The notes: generated from the letters alone by a model not told the origin. Shown: positions 1-10,540, counted from the first letter of the stretch. The stretch is DNA of 25,623 bases from Jimgerdemannia flammicorona (GCA_003990745.1 RBNI01000946.1:1-25623); one strand, 5' to 3'. Translations and numbers: made by a program.

Positions 1-235
1 TTTTGCATGTATTATACATTGCCTTTTTTTTTATCTAGTTTGCATTTTATTCTTTCTTTTTGAATATATTTTATATCTTTTTTATTTATATATCTCATTG
101 AGCAGGAGTATTGAAATAACAACTTAATATATATATCAATATATGATTAGTGATTTTATCAGTTTTATATCATCTATCAGTAATATATGAAATATATGTC
201 CTATACAAACTCAATAAAAACACCCCTCTTTCCAA
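1..235 (+). repeat. Copia-type LTR fragment, plus orientation, cut by window edge
   Basis: This AT-rich stretch matches, in reverse complement, the copia 3' LTR at 336-720. Shared blocks include a CTAGTTTRCATTTT run, the AGTATTGAxRxxAACAACT area, and TCAGTAATAyATGAAATATAT followed by a CAATAAA-like poly(A) signal near 211-216. It is therefore an LTR of the same family lying in the opposite orientation, with its 5' part outside the window. It ends near the CCCCTCTTTCC at about 220-232. The 100 bp that follow (236-335) match neither LTR and show no coding content. By-eye alignment only; the exact edge is uncertain. Confidence 0.6.
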
Positions 236-335
236 TAAAGATTATTAAATTTAGATGTGTTTTTATCAAGTTATTATATTTCAAAAAATAGAGTTCAAAT
301 TAAATCTCAGATTAAATTGGATCTTTGATTCAATT

Positions 336-720
336 TTATAGTAAAAGAGAGATACTTTATTGAAGTTGTATAGATTATATATTTCATGTATTACTGATAA
401 ATGACATAAATCTGATAGAATAGTATAAGTTATATATTGATATATTTAGTTGTCATCAATACTCTTACTTAATAAGATATATAACTTAAAAAAAAAAAAT
501 GTAAACTAGAGTAAAAAGTAATACAATATATACAAACTACTAAAACTATATATAATCTAGAATTACTATTATAAAATCCTATATCTAAGAAATTTTTATA
601 GATTGAAAAGTATTTCAAAATATCTAAAATACTTACAAAAAATCCACTTATAGATGAGAGATATAGTAAGAATGCAAAATATAGATGTGAATAATACAAA
701 TATAATAAGAGAGGCTTTTT
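336..720 (-). repeat. Copia 3' LTR (minus strand)
   Basis: The last ~115 bp (read on the minus strand, about 450 to 336) match the truncated 5' LTR at 20973-21095 closely, including the block with an AATAAA-like signal and the TATCTCTCTTTTACTATA terminus. It lies directly downstream of the RNase H frame, as a 3' LTR should. The upstream limit near 720 is set only by the end of RNase H similarity and could be off by tens of bases. The open frame at 469-699 inside it is not a gene. Confidence 0.65.
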
Positions 721-767
721 AGAGCCTAAAAAGTATTCTGTGATTAACTACTAAACTGGCACATTAC

Positions 768-1290
768 TTGTAAGACCTATTTCTTTAATGTATAGCTCAA
801 ACTTTAGCTTTGGAAGAACTTTCATAAGTGAATCAGCAATCATATACTCTGTGGTAATATATTCTAAGTATATAGTACTATTTTCTACACATTCTCATAT
901 AAAATAATATTATATATTAATATGTTTTATTCTACTATTATATACTGAGTTCTTGACAAGTATAATTGTAAACTAATTATTCTGATATAACATAGTACTC
1001 TGTTTTTGAGCAAATCTAACTTTTTTTAATAGTTCATAGAGCTAAATGGCTTTCTTTATTATTAATGATAATATCTGATACTCCACCTATATTGATGATA
1101 TTACTATAGATAATTACTTATATATTTGCCACAAGATAACAGATCCTGATCACTAATATAAAAGAGATACTTTATCATAGATCAGCAGTCATTCAGATCA
1201 TCTGTCCAGTCCACATCATATGTGCTAGATAACTAAATAGTATTGTTGTTGCTTCTGCTCAATCTGCTAAGAGTGAGTATATATATATGA
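768..1290 (-). pseudogene. Copia RNase H domain, decayed
   Basis: On the minus strand the translation carries a copia RNase H signature: a VDWTDDLND segment near 1200 (the family's DADWAGDxDDR motif with some acidic residues kept) and, towards the end, a STIYLEYITTEYMIADSLMK segment near 840-900 followed by LPKLKFELYIKEIGL. That matches the family's C-terminus (Leu-Tyr, Thr-Glu, Met-Ala-Asp, Leu-Pro, Phe, Gly-Leu). Several in-frame stops and shifts interrupt it. It is directly followed by the 3' LTR, as in intact copia elements. The function would have been removal of RNA from the RNA:DNA hybrid in reverse transcription; it cannot be made now. Confidence 0.8.
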
Positions 1291-2097
1291 TACTATATCT
1301 TTAAGATATCTGAAAATCCTTTTAATGATACTCCAATATGAATTATCATAGTAAGAGGAATACTGTACTATCTTATTCATAGTATATGATATATTGGGCC
1401 TTATTCCTAGTATGAGATATATATATAAGAGAACTGACTGCTTACTAATACAGTATGTCTTTAGTGCTGTTTTTGGCTAGCATATTGTTATTATCCTCAG
1501 GAGTAGTATCCAGCTTCCTTAACTTTATAGAAGTATCCATAGGTATGCTAATAGGCTTGCATTCATTTATATTGAACTATTTGAGGATTGTTTAAGTATG
1601 TAATTACTTACAAGAGATATATAGCATATATGTTTCTGTCATATATAATAGATATCCTCAAAAGAAAAGATATATTACCTATATCTGTCATTCTGAATTC
1701 TCAGTATAGAGCTTCTTTAACTCTATTAAGCTTATTCTTGCTAGTAATGATGATTATATCATCAACTTAGATGCTGATGAAGACTATGCTATCATTATCA
1801 TAGTACTAGATATATATATATATAATTATCTGCTTCACAGTAGATAAATTTATTATCAAGGAGATATTTATCAATTCTTTTATTCTATAGTCATACTGCT
1901 TATTTGATACTATATAATCTCTTATATAGTTTTCATATGAGCTCATTCTAATTGTTATCATAGAGTTTATATTCTTATAGTTGACAGATAAATAGTTATC
2001 ACTATTCAGAAACACTATCTTGATATCTATTTGATAGATTTCCAGATCATATAGCATGTTAATCATAAGGAGCATTCTAAGCAAAGTAAGCTTAAAT
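1291..2097 (-). pseudogene. Copia reverse transcriptase, C-terminal two thirds, decayed
   Basis: The minus-strand frame begins right after the LINE insertion with a LRMLL...DLEIYQIDIKIVFLN segment (2084-2000). This corresponds to the copia RT block with the first catalytic Asp (QMDVKTAFLNG in the family). Near 1755-1772 a VDD triplet is followed by isoleucines, the position of the YVDD active site, but the preceding Tyr codon is a stop. More stops follow. The 5' part of the same RT is at 8010-8402, on the far side of the LINE. The short frames at 1588-1770 (plus) and in the AT-rich 1300-1590 stretch are shadows. Confidence 0.82.
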
Positions 2098-2113
2098 ACT
2101 AGTAAAAATATCT
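2098..2113. repeat. Target-site duplication of the LINE, left copy
   Basis: The 16-bp sequence ACTAGTAAAAATATCT occurs here, abutting the poly(T) run, and again at 7994-8009. It is a perfect direct repeat flanking the LINE. The last T merges with the poly(T), so 15-16 bp is certain. Confidence 0.93.
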
Positions 2114-2132
2114 TTTTTTTTTTTTTTTTTTT
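2113..2132 (-). other. Poly(A) tail of the LINE
   Basis: Uninterrupted run of 20 T on the plus strand, i.e. 20 A at the 3' end of the minus-strand LINE, directly inside the left target-site duplication. Confidence 0.9.
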
Positions 2133-2399
2133 ATAGTCACTTGGAATCTGCCATTTATTACCAGTCTATTGTTAAATATACAGTCTTCCTCCCACTACCC
2201 AATCCCCATAGGGGGGCCTCTCCCCACCCCAACCCAAGCAAAGACCACCTTCTCCCCCACTACCCCCACTCTTCTCTCACTCTGCCTACAAATTCTCTCC
2301 ACCAGATTATGCCTTTGACCCCCCTGTATCCCCCAACCGCACCATCAGCCCATCAAGGTATCCTCCATAAGGCTATGCCACTACTGCAGCCAGACCTCC

Positions 2400-5300
2400 A
2401 AGCCCAGTCTCCTCCCATCTTTGAAAACAAATAACCAGTAGCCAGCCAACCCTACCCAAATGGCCAGAGCTCAGCCTAGCATGAGTTATTCCTTTCTCAC
2501 CCCCCCTACCAGTCTGTCTCTCAAATCCTCTCACCACCCCTGCATGCCAGTTCCCCTGCCCCTCACCCCCAAATGATCCCCAACAGTCTGCCAAAAGTTA
2601 CTAAGTACCTTACACTCCTCTAGCCAATGTTCAGACATCTGTACATAACCCCCTTCCTGTCCTACATTATAGTACTTCTCGCAGTCAAAACAACCCCCCT
2701 TGATAAGGTGACCTGAGCAGTAGTTGAGAATGACATTCCTCCTCAACATGTACCACCAAGTCACCCAATACTTCAGTGGCATCCATCTTCTCACCTCAGT
2801 ACTCTATGCCCAAATACCACACCAGTCCCACTCCTTGCCAATATCTACACCTTACCAATCACTGGGCCACAGATCCTGGCCTGGTCCCCTCTGGCAGTCA
2901 ATCCCATCACTAATGTCAAACTCAAGTAATGGGATGCTGCTCAGTAGCACCCAGTCCCATCTCTACATTGCCAGGTCCCAATCCTCCTCTCCTTCATTCC
3001 TCTGCCAATAGATCCCAATATAGTGTGCCCCCTCTGCTATCCCTCACCAGAAGCCTTTATACCACAATTGATTAATGTTCTGAAGTCCAACCAAAGATAG
3101 GAGATCACCAGTTGAGCCTCTTGGCATAGATCACCTCTCCCAGACCCTCTGCAATAGTAGAACCCAACCACCTCCTCTCAATTCCATGGCTCTCTTCAAC
3201 CACCAAACCCTTAAGCAGTGTAGCCTCTTCAGAAAGTCAACCAGTCCCAGTCCACTACTCACCACTGGTAAGGACAAGACCTCTCAGCTTATTTGACTCC
3301 TCCTTCCAGCCCAGATCCATCCCTTAGCAAGCTTCATCAGCTACTTCACTACCCAGGATGGGAAGTCCAGATGATATACCAGATACTACAACTTTGGCAG
3401 CCAGTAGATGTTCAAAATTGTAACATGCCCTGCCAGGGACAATTGATGGCACCCCAACTCTGCAGGGCCTCCCCCCAGATGCCAACCTGCTGCTTCCACC
3501 AAAGTCTGGGTAGTACTGACCCATACACTGATAGGTAGATACCCAAGTATCATACTGCCTCACCAGTAGGGATGATTGTTCCAATAACCTCTCCACCCAC
3601 CAGACCATTGTCTAACACCATTGTTTTGCACTTGTGTCAGTTAAGTCTCGCCCCAGAGTTCTCCTCATACCACTCCACTGTCTCCTTAAGCTCCTCGACA
3701 TCAGCAATTGAACCCAGTCCAACCACTATATTATCTGCAAAGGTCCCTACCTTCCACCCAATGCCAAAGATAGAGAGCCCCACTATCTTCTGCCTGATTC
3801 TATCTAGTAGCAGTTTCAGAGAGAGGGCATACAAAATGGGGGACAATGAGTCCCCCTGGGGCACTCCCCTACCTAGGGAAAAAGCCACCCCTCGATGTCT
3901 ATTATATATGAGAGCCACCCTACTCTCTTCCAGTAGACTGACCATTGCTGACCAGAACTGGAGCAGAATCCCAGCCCTATCCAAAACTTTCGCCAGCCAG
4001 ACTTATCTCACTCAGTCATAAGCCTTCTCCTGGTCCAAGAAGACCAGATGCCCATCCAATCCATAAGCCTGCACCCCTTCAATAACTCCATGTACCCAGG
4101 CCATGCCATCCCTAATGAGCTGTCCCCCTACAAAGCCCCTCTGCTCGATGCCCAAGATTTGCTGTGCCACCTTTTGTAGCCTCACAACCACCACCTTAGT
4201 AACCAACTTTCTGTCCATATCCAAGAGCATAATCGGCCTCCAGTTCTTCCAGTCCTCTTGCCTTCCTTTGTTCTTGTAGAGCAATGTCACCAACCCCAGA
4301 TCCTGTTCCTCCACCCATCTCCCTGTCTGTAGAATAAGATTACACAATGCTGTCATCTCTCCCAGTACTCCTGGGATCCCGACCATCTTCTTCCAGAAAT
4401 CCCAGGGCAAACCATCTTCTCCAGGTGCCATACCCAGCATTGTCATGGCAAGAACCTAGCAGATCTCCTCCTCTTGGACTGGCAACACCAAGTCACCCAT
4501 CCCATCTACTTGTGGGAGTTGCCAATCTTCTAATGCATGGCCAATTGCATCGACATCTACCCCACCCTCCTCCTCACTCCACAATCTACTCCAGTACTCC
4601 TTTAAAGATCCAAGAATGTCTTGAATACTATGGACCAAGACACTATCAGAGTCGAACACCCCCTCTCATCTTTGTTGCACCCTCCTTGCCCAAAGGGCCC
4701 TCATGAGAAACTTAGAGGGTCTCTTCCCTTTTTCCAAACCCTGCCATCGTAGCCTAGCCACCAAGCCCTTCACCCTCACTTCTTCCTCCTCCTGCAGCAC
4801 CTGTTATAGTTCACCAACCTCCTTTTTCACCCTTCTGAACCTCCAATTCTCCTCCCCCTCCAATGTCACCAGTCTCGCCCAATCTTCTAAGAGCCTAGAT
4901 AGTCTACTAGAAGCCCATCTCACCTTTTGCCTCCTCTATTTCCCAGCCTCCTTACCAGTCTCACTCTAGTATACCTTGGCCATCTCCTTCATTCTCATCC
5001 ACCAAATACCAACTGGGGTACCTTTCTGTCTCCAATGCTCTACCTGTAGCTAAATGTCTGCAGCCCACCCATCCCACCATATTCTATCATCTAGCAAGGA
5101 GGAATTGAGGCACCAATGTCCAGGCCCATCCCCACTCCCCCCAAACTGACCCTGCCTAAGAATCTTCCAGTAATCTGACCAAGGACACCATTCCACCTCC
5201 AGTGACCTCCAAACATCTAAACCCCAGCAGCTGGCTGTCAGAATCCAATCAATTCTTGTCCCCAAGCCTCCTGCCCAATGCATATATATCCTCCTATCCC

Positions 5301-5840
5301 CCCAACACTTCCTACCTGCATCCATCAGAGCACTCAGCCTTTCCACTTCCTCTCATGCTGCTAGCCCTTCACTCTGACCCTCAACTCCTTGTCCTCTATC
5401 TGTTCTGTCTAACAGTACCTCTCACACCATATTAAAGTCTCCTCCCAGTACATCCACCCCAGCCTCTGTGAGTGTCCCACTCTCTTGAAGACCCTTCACC
5501 CATTCCATATGCTCACCCCATACAGCAGGGCAGTAACAAGATTCCACTGTAATTGGCTCCCATTCAGTATGTATCCACTCGCCCCAGACCAGTCTATTCC
5601 CCCAGCTCTGTATATCCCTTATCTCCCCTCTGTCTTTCTGTATCAGAATCTCAACCTTGCCCATCCAAACTGCCTCACCTCCCCATTCCTTCATCCATTC
5701 CAGTTTATCCAAGTCATCTTTACACTTGATATCCTGCAAGAGGAAGAGATCGGCCTCTAATCCCTTCAGCCAAGTAAAAATGTTCCTTTGTCAAGAAGCA
5801 CCCCATAGCCCATTTACATTCAGTGAAAAAATGTTGGTTG
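2400..5840 (-). pseudogene. LINE ORF2: APE-type endonuclease + reverse transcriptase + zinc finger
   Basis: Read on the minus strand. The endonuclease begins with a NVNGLWG segment (about 5815), has the GGDFN motif at 5431-5445 and a RIDWIL...SDY segment (5250-5170), as in AP-like LINE endonucleases. RT motifs follow in order: PGEDGLPWDFW (about 4420), NWRPIMLLD (about 4230), QRGFVGGQ (about 4140), LVFLDQEKAYD (about 4030), GVPQGDSLSP (about 3850) and FADN at 3730-3741. A C-terminal zinc finger C-x2-C-x17-H-x4-C lies at about 2612-2692. From 5835 to about 3630 the pieces share one frame, broken by stops of CGA-to-TGA and CAA-to-TAA type. The zinc finger lies in another frame, so at least one frameshift exists. 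The second Asp of the catalytic FADD is Asn, which alone should abolish polymerisation. I see no RNase H. Confidence 0.9.
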
Positions 5841-5869
5841 TACTATTCATATTGATGTATAATGTTTTT

Positions 5870-7739
5870 ATCCAGTCCATCCCTACTGCTCCAGGTTCAT
5901 CTCTTCCTGCACCATGTCCAGGTTATGTTCTGCAGTCACTGTCTCTTCCTCAGCCCTCTGAGCCTCCAATCCAGCCAACAGCTCATTTATCTCTCCATTG
6001 GCCTTCTCCTCAAACTCCTCTCAGTATTCCAGGCAGGCCTCCTGCCAGAGCTGCAATCCATGCTGCTTGGCCCAACAGTACTTGGCCCTCTCACCAGCAA
6101 CCCCTACTAGTTCGGCCTCTCACTCCTTATCCACCTCATACCCTTCCTCCTCCAGATACACTGCAAGGATCTCTGCCTTCAATGCTAACTCTACCCCATC
6201 TCCCTGCAATACCTGCACCCAATGCTCATCACTCATTACCCTCAAGTCCACCTCCCCAAGCTCTTCAGCCACCAGGTTATTCATCATCCTGCACATCCAA
6301 AGTAGATTTCCCACCTCCTTCCCTCCCAGGGTCACCAGTCTTCCACCATCCAATATCATGGTATCAGCCCCGGCACTTGCAGCCTCATCCCACACCTTGG
6401 GGACATCCACCAATTCCTCCTCTCCAACCTCTACCACCTGTCCCCTATTCACTACCTCAGGCATGTCAAATTGCACTCGCAGGGCCCCCTTCATTGGCAC
6501 ATCCTCTCCTGCCCTGCTCTGGGAAGCCAGCCCTCACCTGATGAGAGGGGTAGGGGTAGGCAATCCCTCCCAGTCCTCCTCCCAGACCTCGAATGTACCA
6601 TCAGCATATGGGCCACCACCAGCTGCTTTCCTGTCCTCCTCTGTTCCTTTCCCTGCACTCCCATCCTTTTCACCAGTCCAGACACTCATCTTGGCACCCT
6701 CTAGTTCCACTATTCCACCTGCCTCCTTCAATGGTCAACTCTCCATCTTAGCTAGTAACTCCTTCTGACATTTATGGCCCTGAGCTTTTTCCTATTGCCC
6801 CTTGTCCACTCTGATCCTCTTCCCATCCACTACCTCCAAGTGTGTCGACTCCACGTAGGACTTCCAAGCCTTTGCCTACTGCTCCACTGCTCCGCTCATC
6901 TCTTCCAGTGCCTCTAGCAAGTTCTCTTCCTCCTCTTCGCTCCCCTTCACCCTCGTCATCTTATACAAGATTGCCCCCCAGACCATCACCAAAGGCCAGT
7001 CCCTTGTCTTCCCTGTAGCTTCTCTCTCTGCCAGCTGAATCTGCACATCCACATCCTCAGTCCTGAGTGAGGTCCCTTTCCAGACCCTGAACCTGATATC
7101 CACTACCTTGCCATACTCCACCATGACCTCCTTGACTCTCCTTCTCATCTCCACTGCTGTCACCATGGGCACTCCTTTCACCAGCAGTTGGACCACCCTG
7201 GGGTCCCATTTCAGACAGTATGTCATCAGGACACACACCTTTCCAACAATCAATCCAACCTTCAGCACTTCCTCCAGGGGCTCAGCCTTCTCAAAACCCA
7301 CCTCTACTCCTTCCAATCCCTTCAGGAACTTCACAGAAGCTGCTCCAGCCACCTGCTTAGTGATAAGCCCCAGCACTATTTTCACCATCACCACTAGGCC
7401 CCAGAAGCACAATGTCACCATGAATGCCGAGATCGATTTCTTGAGTAATGGCACCACTGCCAGGCCCATCACACTATCTGCCAAATCCCCCTACCTTCTA
7501 AGCCTCAGCTGCTCAGCTGTACCATCAGCTGTCACATCTGGATTTTTTTCCAGATTGATAGTCCTGTCACCATCAGCCATCACACCCCCCCCAGTCACTA
7601 CTCCCCCAGCTCCACTGCCCTCACCCCCAAGTACTACTCTCCTATGAACTATTGTCATCTCCATCTCCTTACCTTTCCTTAGCCAACCCTCCAGCCCTGT
7701 TGTCTGCTGCCTCTCCTTCACCATCTCTGTGAAGCTCAC
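5870..7739 (-). pseudogene. LINE ORF1 (gag-like, RNA-binding)
   Basis: Minus-strand frame starting at the Met at 7739 (MSFTEMVKERQQ...) and staying in one frame to about 6120, with stops near 7491, 6876, 6534 and 6120. The fragments of 82, 202, 65 and 126 residues are all in register. The 202-residue part has a VVQLLVKGVPMVTAVEMRRR...YGKVVDIRF stretch (about 7210-7090). This resembles the RRM-like or non-canonical RNA-binding core of fungal LINE ORF1 proteins, which coat the element RNA. The rest is Glu/Gly/Val-rich and low in recognisable motifs. The 3' limit is uncertain because ORF2 begins near 5840 in another frame. The long Pro/Ser-rich plus-strand frames across this region are its antisense shadows. 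Confidence 0.75.
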
Positions 7740-7993
7740 CCTCCCAGACCCCTGTCCTCCACTGCTGCCTCTACCTCCTCCTCATCCTCCTGCCAACAGC
7801 CCTCACATGTCACCCCCCAGGCCAGGACCCCTCACCACCTGCTGCCAGTCAAATGTGCTAGGGCCACCCTGCCCAGTACACACTCCAGAATACTTGTTAT
7901 TTGCTATTTCCTTATCACCTTTCTCCAATAAACAACTTGAGAGTGTGTTGTAAAGTGTGTGTAACATGAATGTTAGCTGAGAAAGGTATGGTG
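7740..7993 (-). other. LINE 5' untranslated region
   Basis: Stretch between the 5' target-site duplication and the first Met of ORF1. It would contain the internal promoter of a full-length LINE; I recognise no specific motif. Its presence up to the duplication suggests the copy is not 5'-truncated. Confidence 0.55.
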
Positions 7994-8009
7994 ACTAGTA
8001 AAAATATCT
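7994..8009. repeat. Target-site duplication of the LINE, right copy
   Basis: Perfect copy of the 16 bp at 2098-2113. Joining the two flanks restores the copia RT frame (a YDEIF segment on one side, a KLTLLRMLL segment on the other), confirming the insertion point. Confidence 0.93.
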
Positions 8010-8402
8010 CATCATAATTTATACTATAATCCTATGAATAATTCTTAGTAATAAAACAAGCTTTATATCACTCTATACTTCTGTCACTCTTATACTTGAT
8101 TCTATAGACTCACTTTGATCTAATTATTTAATAATTTGGCAAAAGAGATATGAGATCTCATATATCATTCTCAATAAGTAAATTGTATTTCTCATCTATT
8201 ATACATTTCTATTTTTTGCTATCTGGAAATTATATGGCTTTATCATATATGTTTGGCTTGTCAGATATTATGATATATATATATTTGTATACTTCAGCAT
8301 AGCTCACATAGTCTTGATATTGCTGCCATCTAAAACTTGCTGGCATATCTCAATAACTTCCTAATTCTGAATGAGTTTCTTAGTGAATGTTGGAATACTT
8401 TT
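8010..8402 (-). pseudogene. Copia integrase-RT linker and RT N-terminus, decayed
   Basis: The minus-strand translation gives a PASFRWQQYQDYVSYAE linker, then KPNIYDKAI, PDSKK, NDI-stop-DLISLLPN, KVYRIKYKSD and RYKARFITKNYS segments, ending with YDEIF at the LINE insertion. This is the usual copia order (EPxxYxEA, WxxAMxxE, NxTWxLVxLP, KWVxKxK, RxKARLVAxGxxQ, DYxETFxPV). Stops stand where Trp, Arg or Gln are expected, consistent with RIP. The frame continues at 2097 across the LINE. The plus-strand frame at 8337-8714 is a shadow of this and of the next feature. Confidence 0.85.
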
Positions 8403-8790
8403 GCTGATTATATTATAGACATTTTTCATAGTATATCCAACTTGAGGCATTTGCAGGATGTGGTCATCAGGGTGCAGGAAGGATCTGTCTGTGGTTTTGG
8501 TATACTTAATATACTTATGGTTGAGTTCTTATACTATATCATTGATTTGGCCATAGGTCAGAGTAGTAATCATTTTAGTAGTAGTAACTCAGAGGTAAGG
8601 AATAACAGTGCTATACTTATAAAAGAGTTCTCAGTATTTGTGAGCAATAAGTTTCTGGTGTTGAGATATTTTAGTAATATCTGTATTGTAATAGTAGCTA
8701 ACTATATCTTCTAGGAGGTAGCCAATCTGGTAGTAGCTTGAGATTTGTCCAATTTGGTGGACCTCACTAAATATGTTTAGGGCATTCTAT
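8403..8790 (-). pseudogene. AB-family ORF, N-terminal half, copy 1 (unknown function)
   Basis: The minus-strand frame has few stops and reads YQIGYLLEDI...KLIAHKY-stop-ELFYKYSTVIPYL, then TLTYGQINDIV and HPDDHILQMPQVGYTMK. It is the same protein as copy 2 (17467-17850) and breaks off at 8403, exactly where the other half (copy 1, plus strand) starts at 15946. It also aligns, more weakly, with the ORF at 24095-25195: YxIG, then [EQ][LI]F..., I..LQ..T. I do not recognise the family. It has no zinc knuckle, catalytic motif or membrane segment. Four of the five stops I read are CAR-to-TAR type. Confidence 0.55.
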
Positions 8791-9165
8791 CAGACTTCTA
8801 CAAAATAGAGGGATACTAGGCTATAGATATTTATGAGAGGCAGAAAAGCTGTAGCTTTATTGAAAATATCAGTACAGATGTAGTTGTAGATTTCAGTAGC
8901 TATAGTGAGATATATTGTTTGAGAGTTGTGGTTATATGTCTGGTTTGTTATAGTTCTCTATTTTGACATATAGTATATTTAGTATATATGCTTTTGGTCT
9001 TAATTAGTAAAATCCTATTTATATAAATCTTATATTTTGTGACTTCAGATTGACTCAGCTTTATGATTTATAACTTTGGTTTGACTTAGCTTTGTGATCT
9101 TATATATGATTTCTCAATTTATTTTGAGAGTAATATGTGATTTCAGTGGCTTAGAGATTGTGTGC
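8791..9165 (-). repeat. Leader unit L, copy 1, with two 31-bp repeats
   Basis: Matches 17851-18266 over its whole length at roughly four positions in five, by eye. It contains two direct units (ACTCAGC at 9053, ACTTAGC at 9084; period 31 bp) where copy 2 has three. It precedes the AB ORF on the minus strand and looks non-coding. The match stops near AGATTGTGTG (9160-9165). Confidence 0.65.
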
Positions 9166-9749
9166 TTATAGTTAAAGTATATATCTGAGATTCTTGACCT
9201 TATATATATAGATATATATAGGCTGATATATATACTGTAATGTGCCCAGCTCAATGGAGGCAAATTACAAGGTTGGGAGTTGATGTAGTTTGGCTTGAGC
9301 CCTCAGTTACTTTGTCAAAAAGCAACAAAATATTCTAAGATTCCTGAGATCCTTGGTGTTTAGTGGTATAATAGTCAAAGCTGGATATCTGCAAGTAGTT
9401 TATGTATCAATTTTCTAATTAGAACAGTTCTCTGGATATAGTGGCGATTTGTGTGTGAATGGGTTTTCTTCTTAGGTCAACTGAGAATTGGTAGAATTTT
9501 GTATATAGTATGATAATCTCCTTATACATAACAGTCTGGTAATTTAGTGGTTTTTCTTCTTGAGTAGTGGGTGATCTCTGTGTAATGATCTTCATATAGT
9601 ACAATAATCTCCAAAAGTATATAATTTCTATATAATGATCTCTTGTATAGTACAGTGGTTTCTTAAAATGATAGCTTTGCTGGGAATTATACTGGCAGCA
9701 GATTCTCTGAAGCAGGCTCACTGGAAATAATGAATAACTCAGATGTCAT

Positions 9750-9900
9750 AGATTCTTCCTGAATCAGTGGGCTTTTCTGGGAATACTACTCAGGTGGTAC
9801 AAATTCTTCTTGAATCAGTGGCTTTAACTGGGAAATAACTTGGATGGCATGAATTCTTCCTGAATTGGCAGCTTTACTGAGAAAGGGTCTCTTGGCAAAG
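9750..9900. repeat. Tandem repeat, about 50 bp, three units
   Basis: The motif ATTCTTCYTGAATYRGxxGC followed by an ACTGGGAAAT-like stretch recurs at 9752, 9803 and 9853 (spacing 51 and 50 bp). Diverged related pieces (TTCTTCCTTGAACTTG..., TTCTTTCTTAAACTTAG...) follow near 10030 and 10140. Confidence 0.75.
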
Positions 9901-10355
9901 TTACATTAAAGACTGGCTTCATTTGCATGAATGGATTCACTGTGAAGTTGTGTCAGAAACTGGCTTAAGTAAGGCAGCTTTCTCTTAGGCTTTCTGGAAA
10001 TATGGATAACTTAGAAACAGTAGCAAAGTTCTTCCTTGAACTTGAGCAGCAAACTTGGATTCTTCAGACTTATCTGACAAGTGTACCAATAGTGTAGCTT
10101 ATTCCTTAAGCAGCAGGTTTCTCTTCAAAGGGTAGTGAAGTTCTTTCTTAAACTTAGTGGCAAATCTTCAGCTTTGTATCAAAAAGTGGACCAGAGTGGA
10201 AAGGAGACCAATACTCAATCTTTAGAGACTTCTTTGGTGTTTGTATTTCAGACTGAGGTTTATTCACTCTTATCTCTGGGTATTTTTATACAGGTTGGTT
10301 GCTATCTGATTGCTATGTAACTAACTATAGATTTACTACTTCTGGTAATATTTGG

Positions 10356-10450
10356 GTGTGTCCTCTGGGTATGGGTGTGTCTATAGGACATGAGTGTGTT
10401 CACAGGACATGAGTGTGTCTGCCAGATATAGGTGTGTCCTCAGGATATGG
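10356..10450. repeat. Tandem repeat, 19 bp, five units
   Basis: GTGTGT starts at 10356, 10375, 10394, 10413 and 10432, an exact 19-bp period. The consensus is close to GTGTGTCTxCAGGATATGG. Five units then abrupt loss of the pattern. Confidence 0.9.
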
Positions 10451-10540
10451 ATAAACAACCCTGGTCTGATATTCTGACTAATTATAAGTATGGTGGATAT
10501 AAGTAACTATGATATACTGGAAGTCACATTATGTTGACTA

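Larger units (their letters stand above)
2114..7993 (-). mobile_element. Full-length fungal LINE (non-LTR retrotransposon)
   Basis: A 5.9-kb minus-strand element with two successive coding regions (ORF1 with an RNA-binding-like domain; ORF2 with endonuclease, RT and a C-terminal zinc finger), a 3' poly(A) (20 T on the plus strand at 2113-2132) and perfect 16-bp target-site duplications. The layout matches the Tad1-like or I-like fungal LINEs. It differs sharply from its surroundings: roughly half G+C, with a C-rich plus strand and G-rich coding strand. CpG is almost absent; I found only a few dozen in 5.9 kb. Both ORFs contain stops, so the copy is dead. It sits in the RT gene of the copia element. 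Confidence 0.92.
9166..10540. other. Unassigned AT-rich region with two tandem-repeat arrays
   Basis: About 1.4 kb with no protein similarity that I can see on either strand; the frames at 9419-9721 and 10135-10320 have no recognisable motif. It holds an array of about 50-bp units (9750-9900) and a 19-bp array (10356-10450). In the restored, pre-inversion order it lies between the L/AB insertion and the copia integrase, so it is probably part of another insertion, perhaps a repeat-rich LTR. No similarity to T, L or the other LTRs was found by eye. Confidence 0.5.

Noticed and set aside
1..2097. Mitochondrial or centromeric DNA because of the extreme AT content
   Set aside because: Copia RT, RNase H and LTRs explain the region, and the AT content follows the transposon remains. 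No mitochondrial gene or satellite monomer was seen.
2800..3600. RNase H domain in LINE ORF2
   Set aside because: Between the RT and the zinc finger I could not find an RNase H pattern on the minus strand in any frame.
5657..6768. Long Pro/Ser-rich plus-strand open frames (294 and 256 residues), also 2141-2434, 3572-4021 and 7108-7647
   Set aside because: They are antisense to LINE ORF1/ORF2, whose minus-strand frames have real motifs. The C-rich antisense strand has few stops and gives low-complexity Pro/Ser/Leu proteins.
8337..8714. A 125-residue plus-strand frame
   Set aside because: It overlaps the minus-strand copia linker and AB ORF, both supported by homologous copies. The plus reading is not conserved in the paralogous stretch at 17460-17850.
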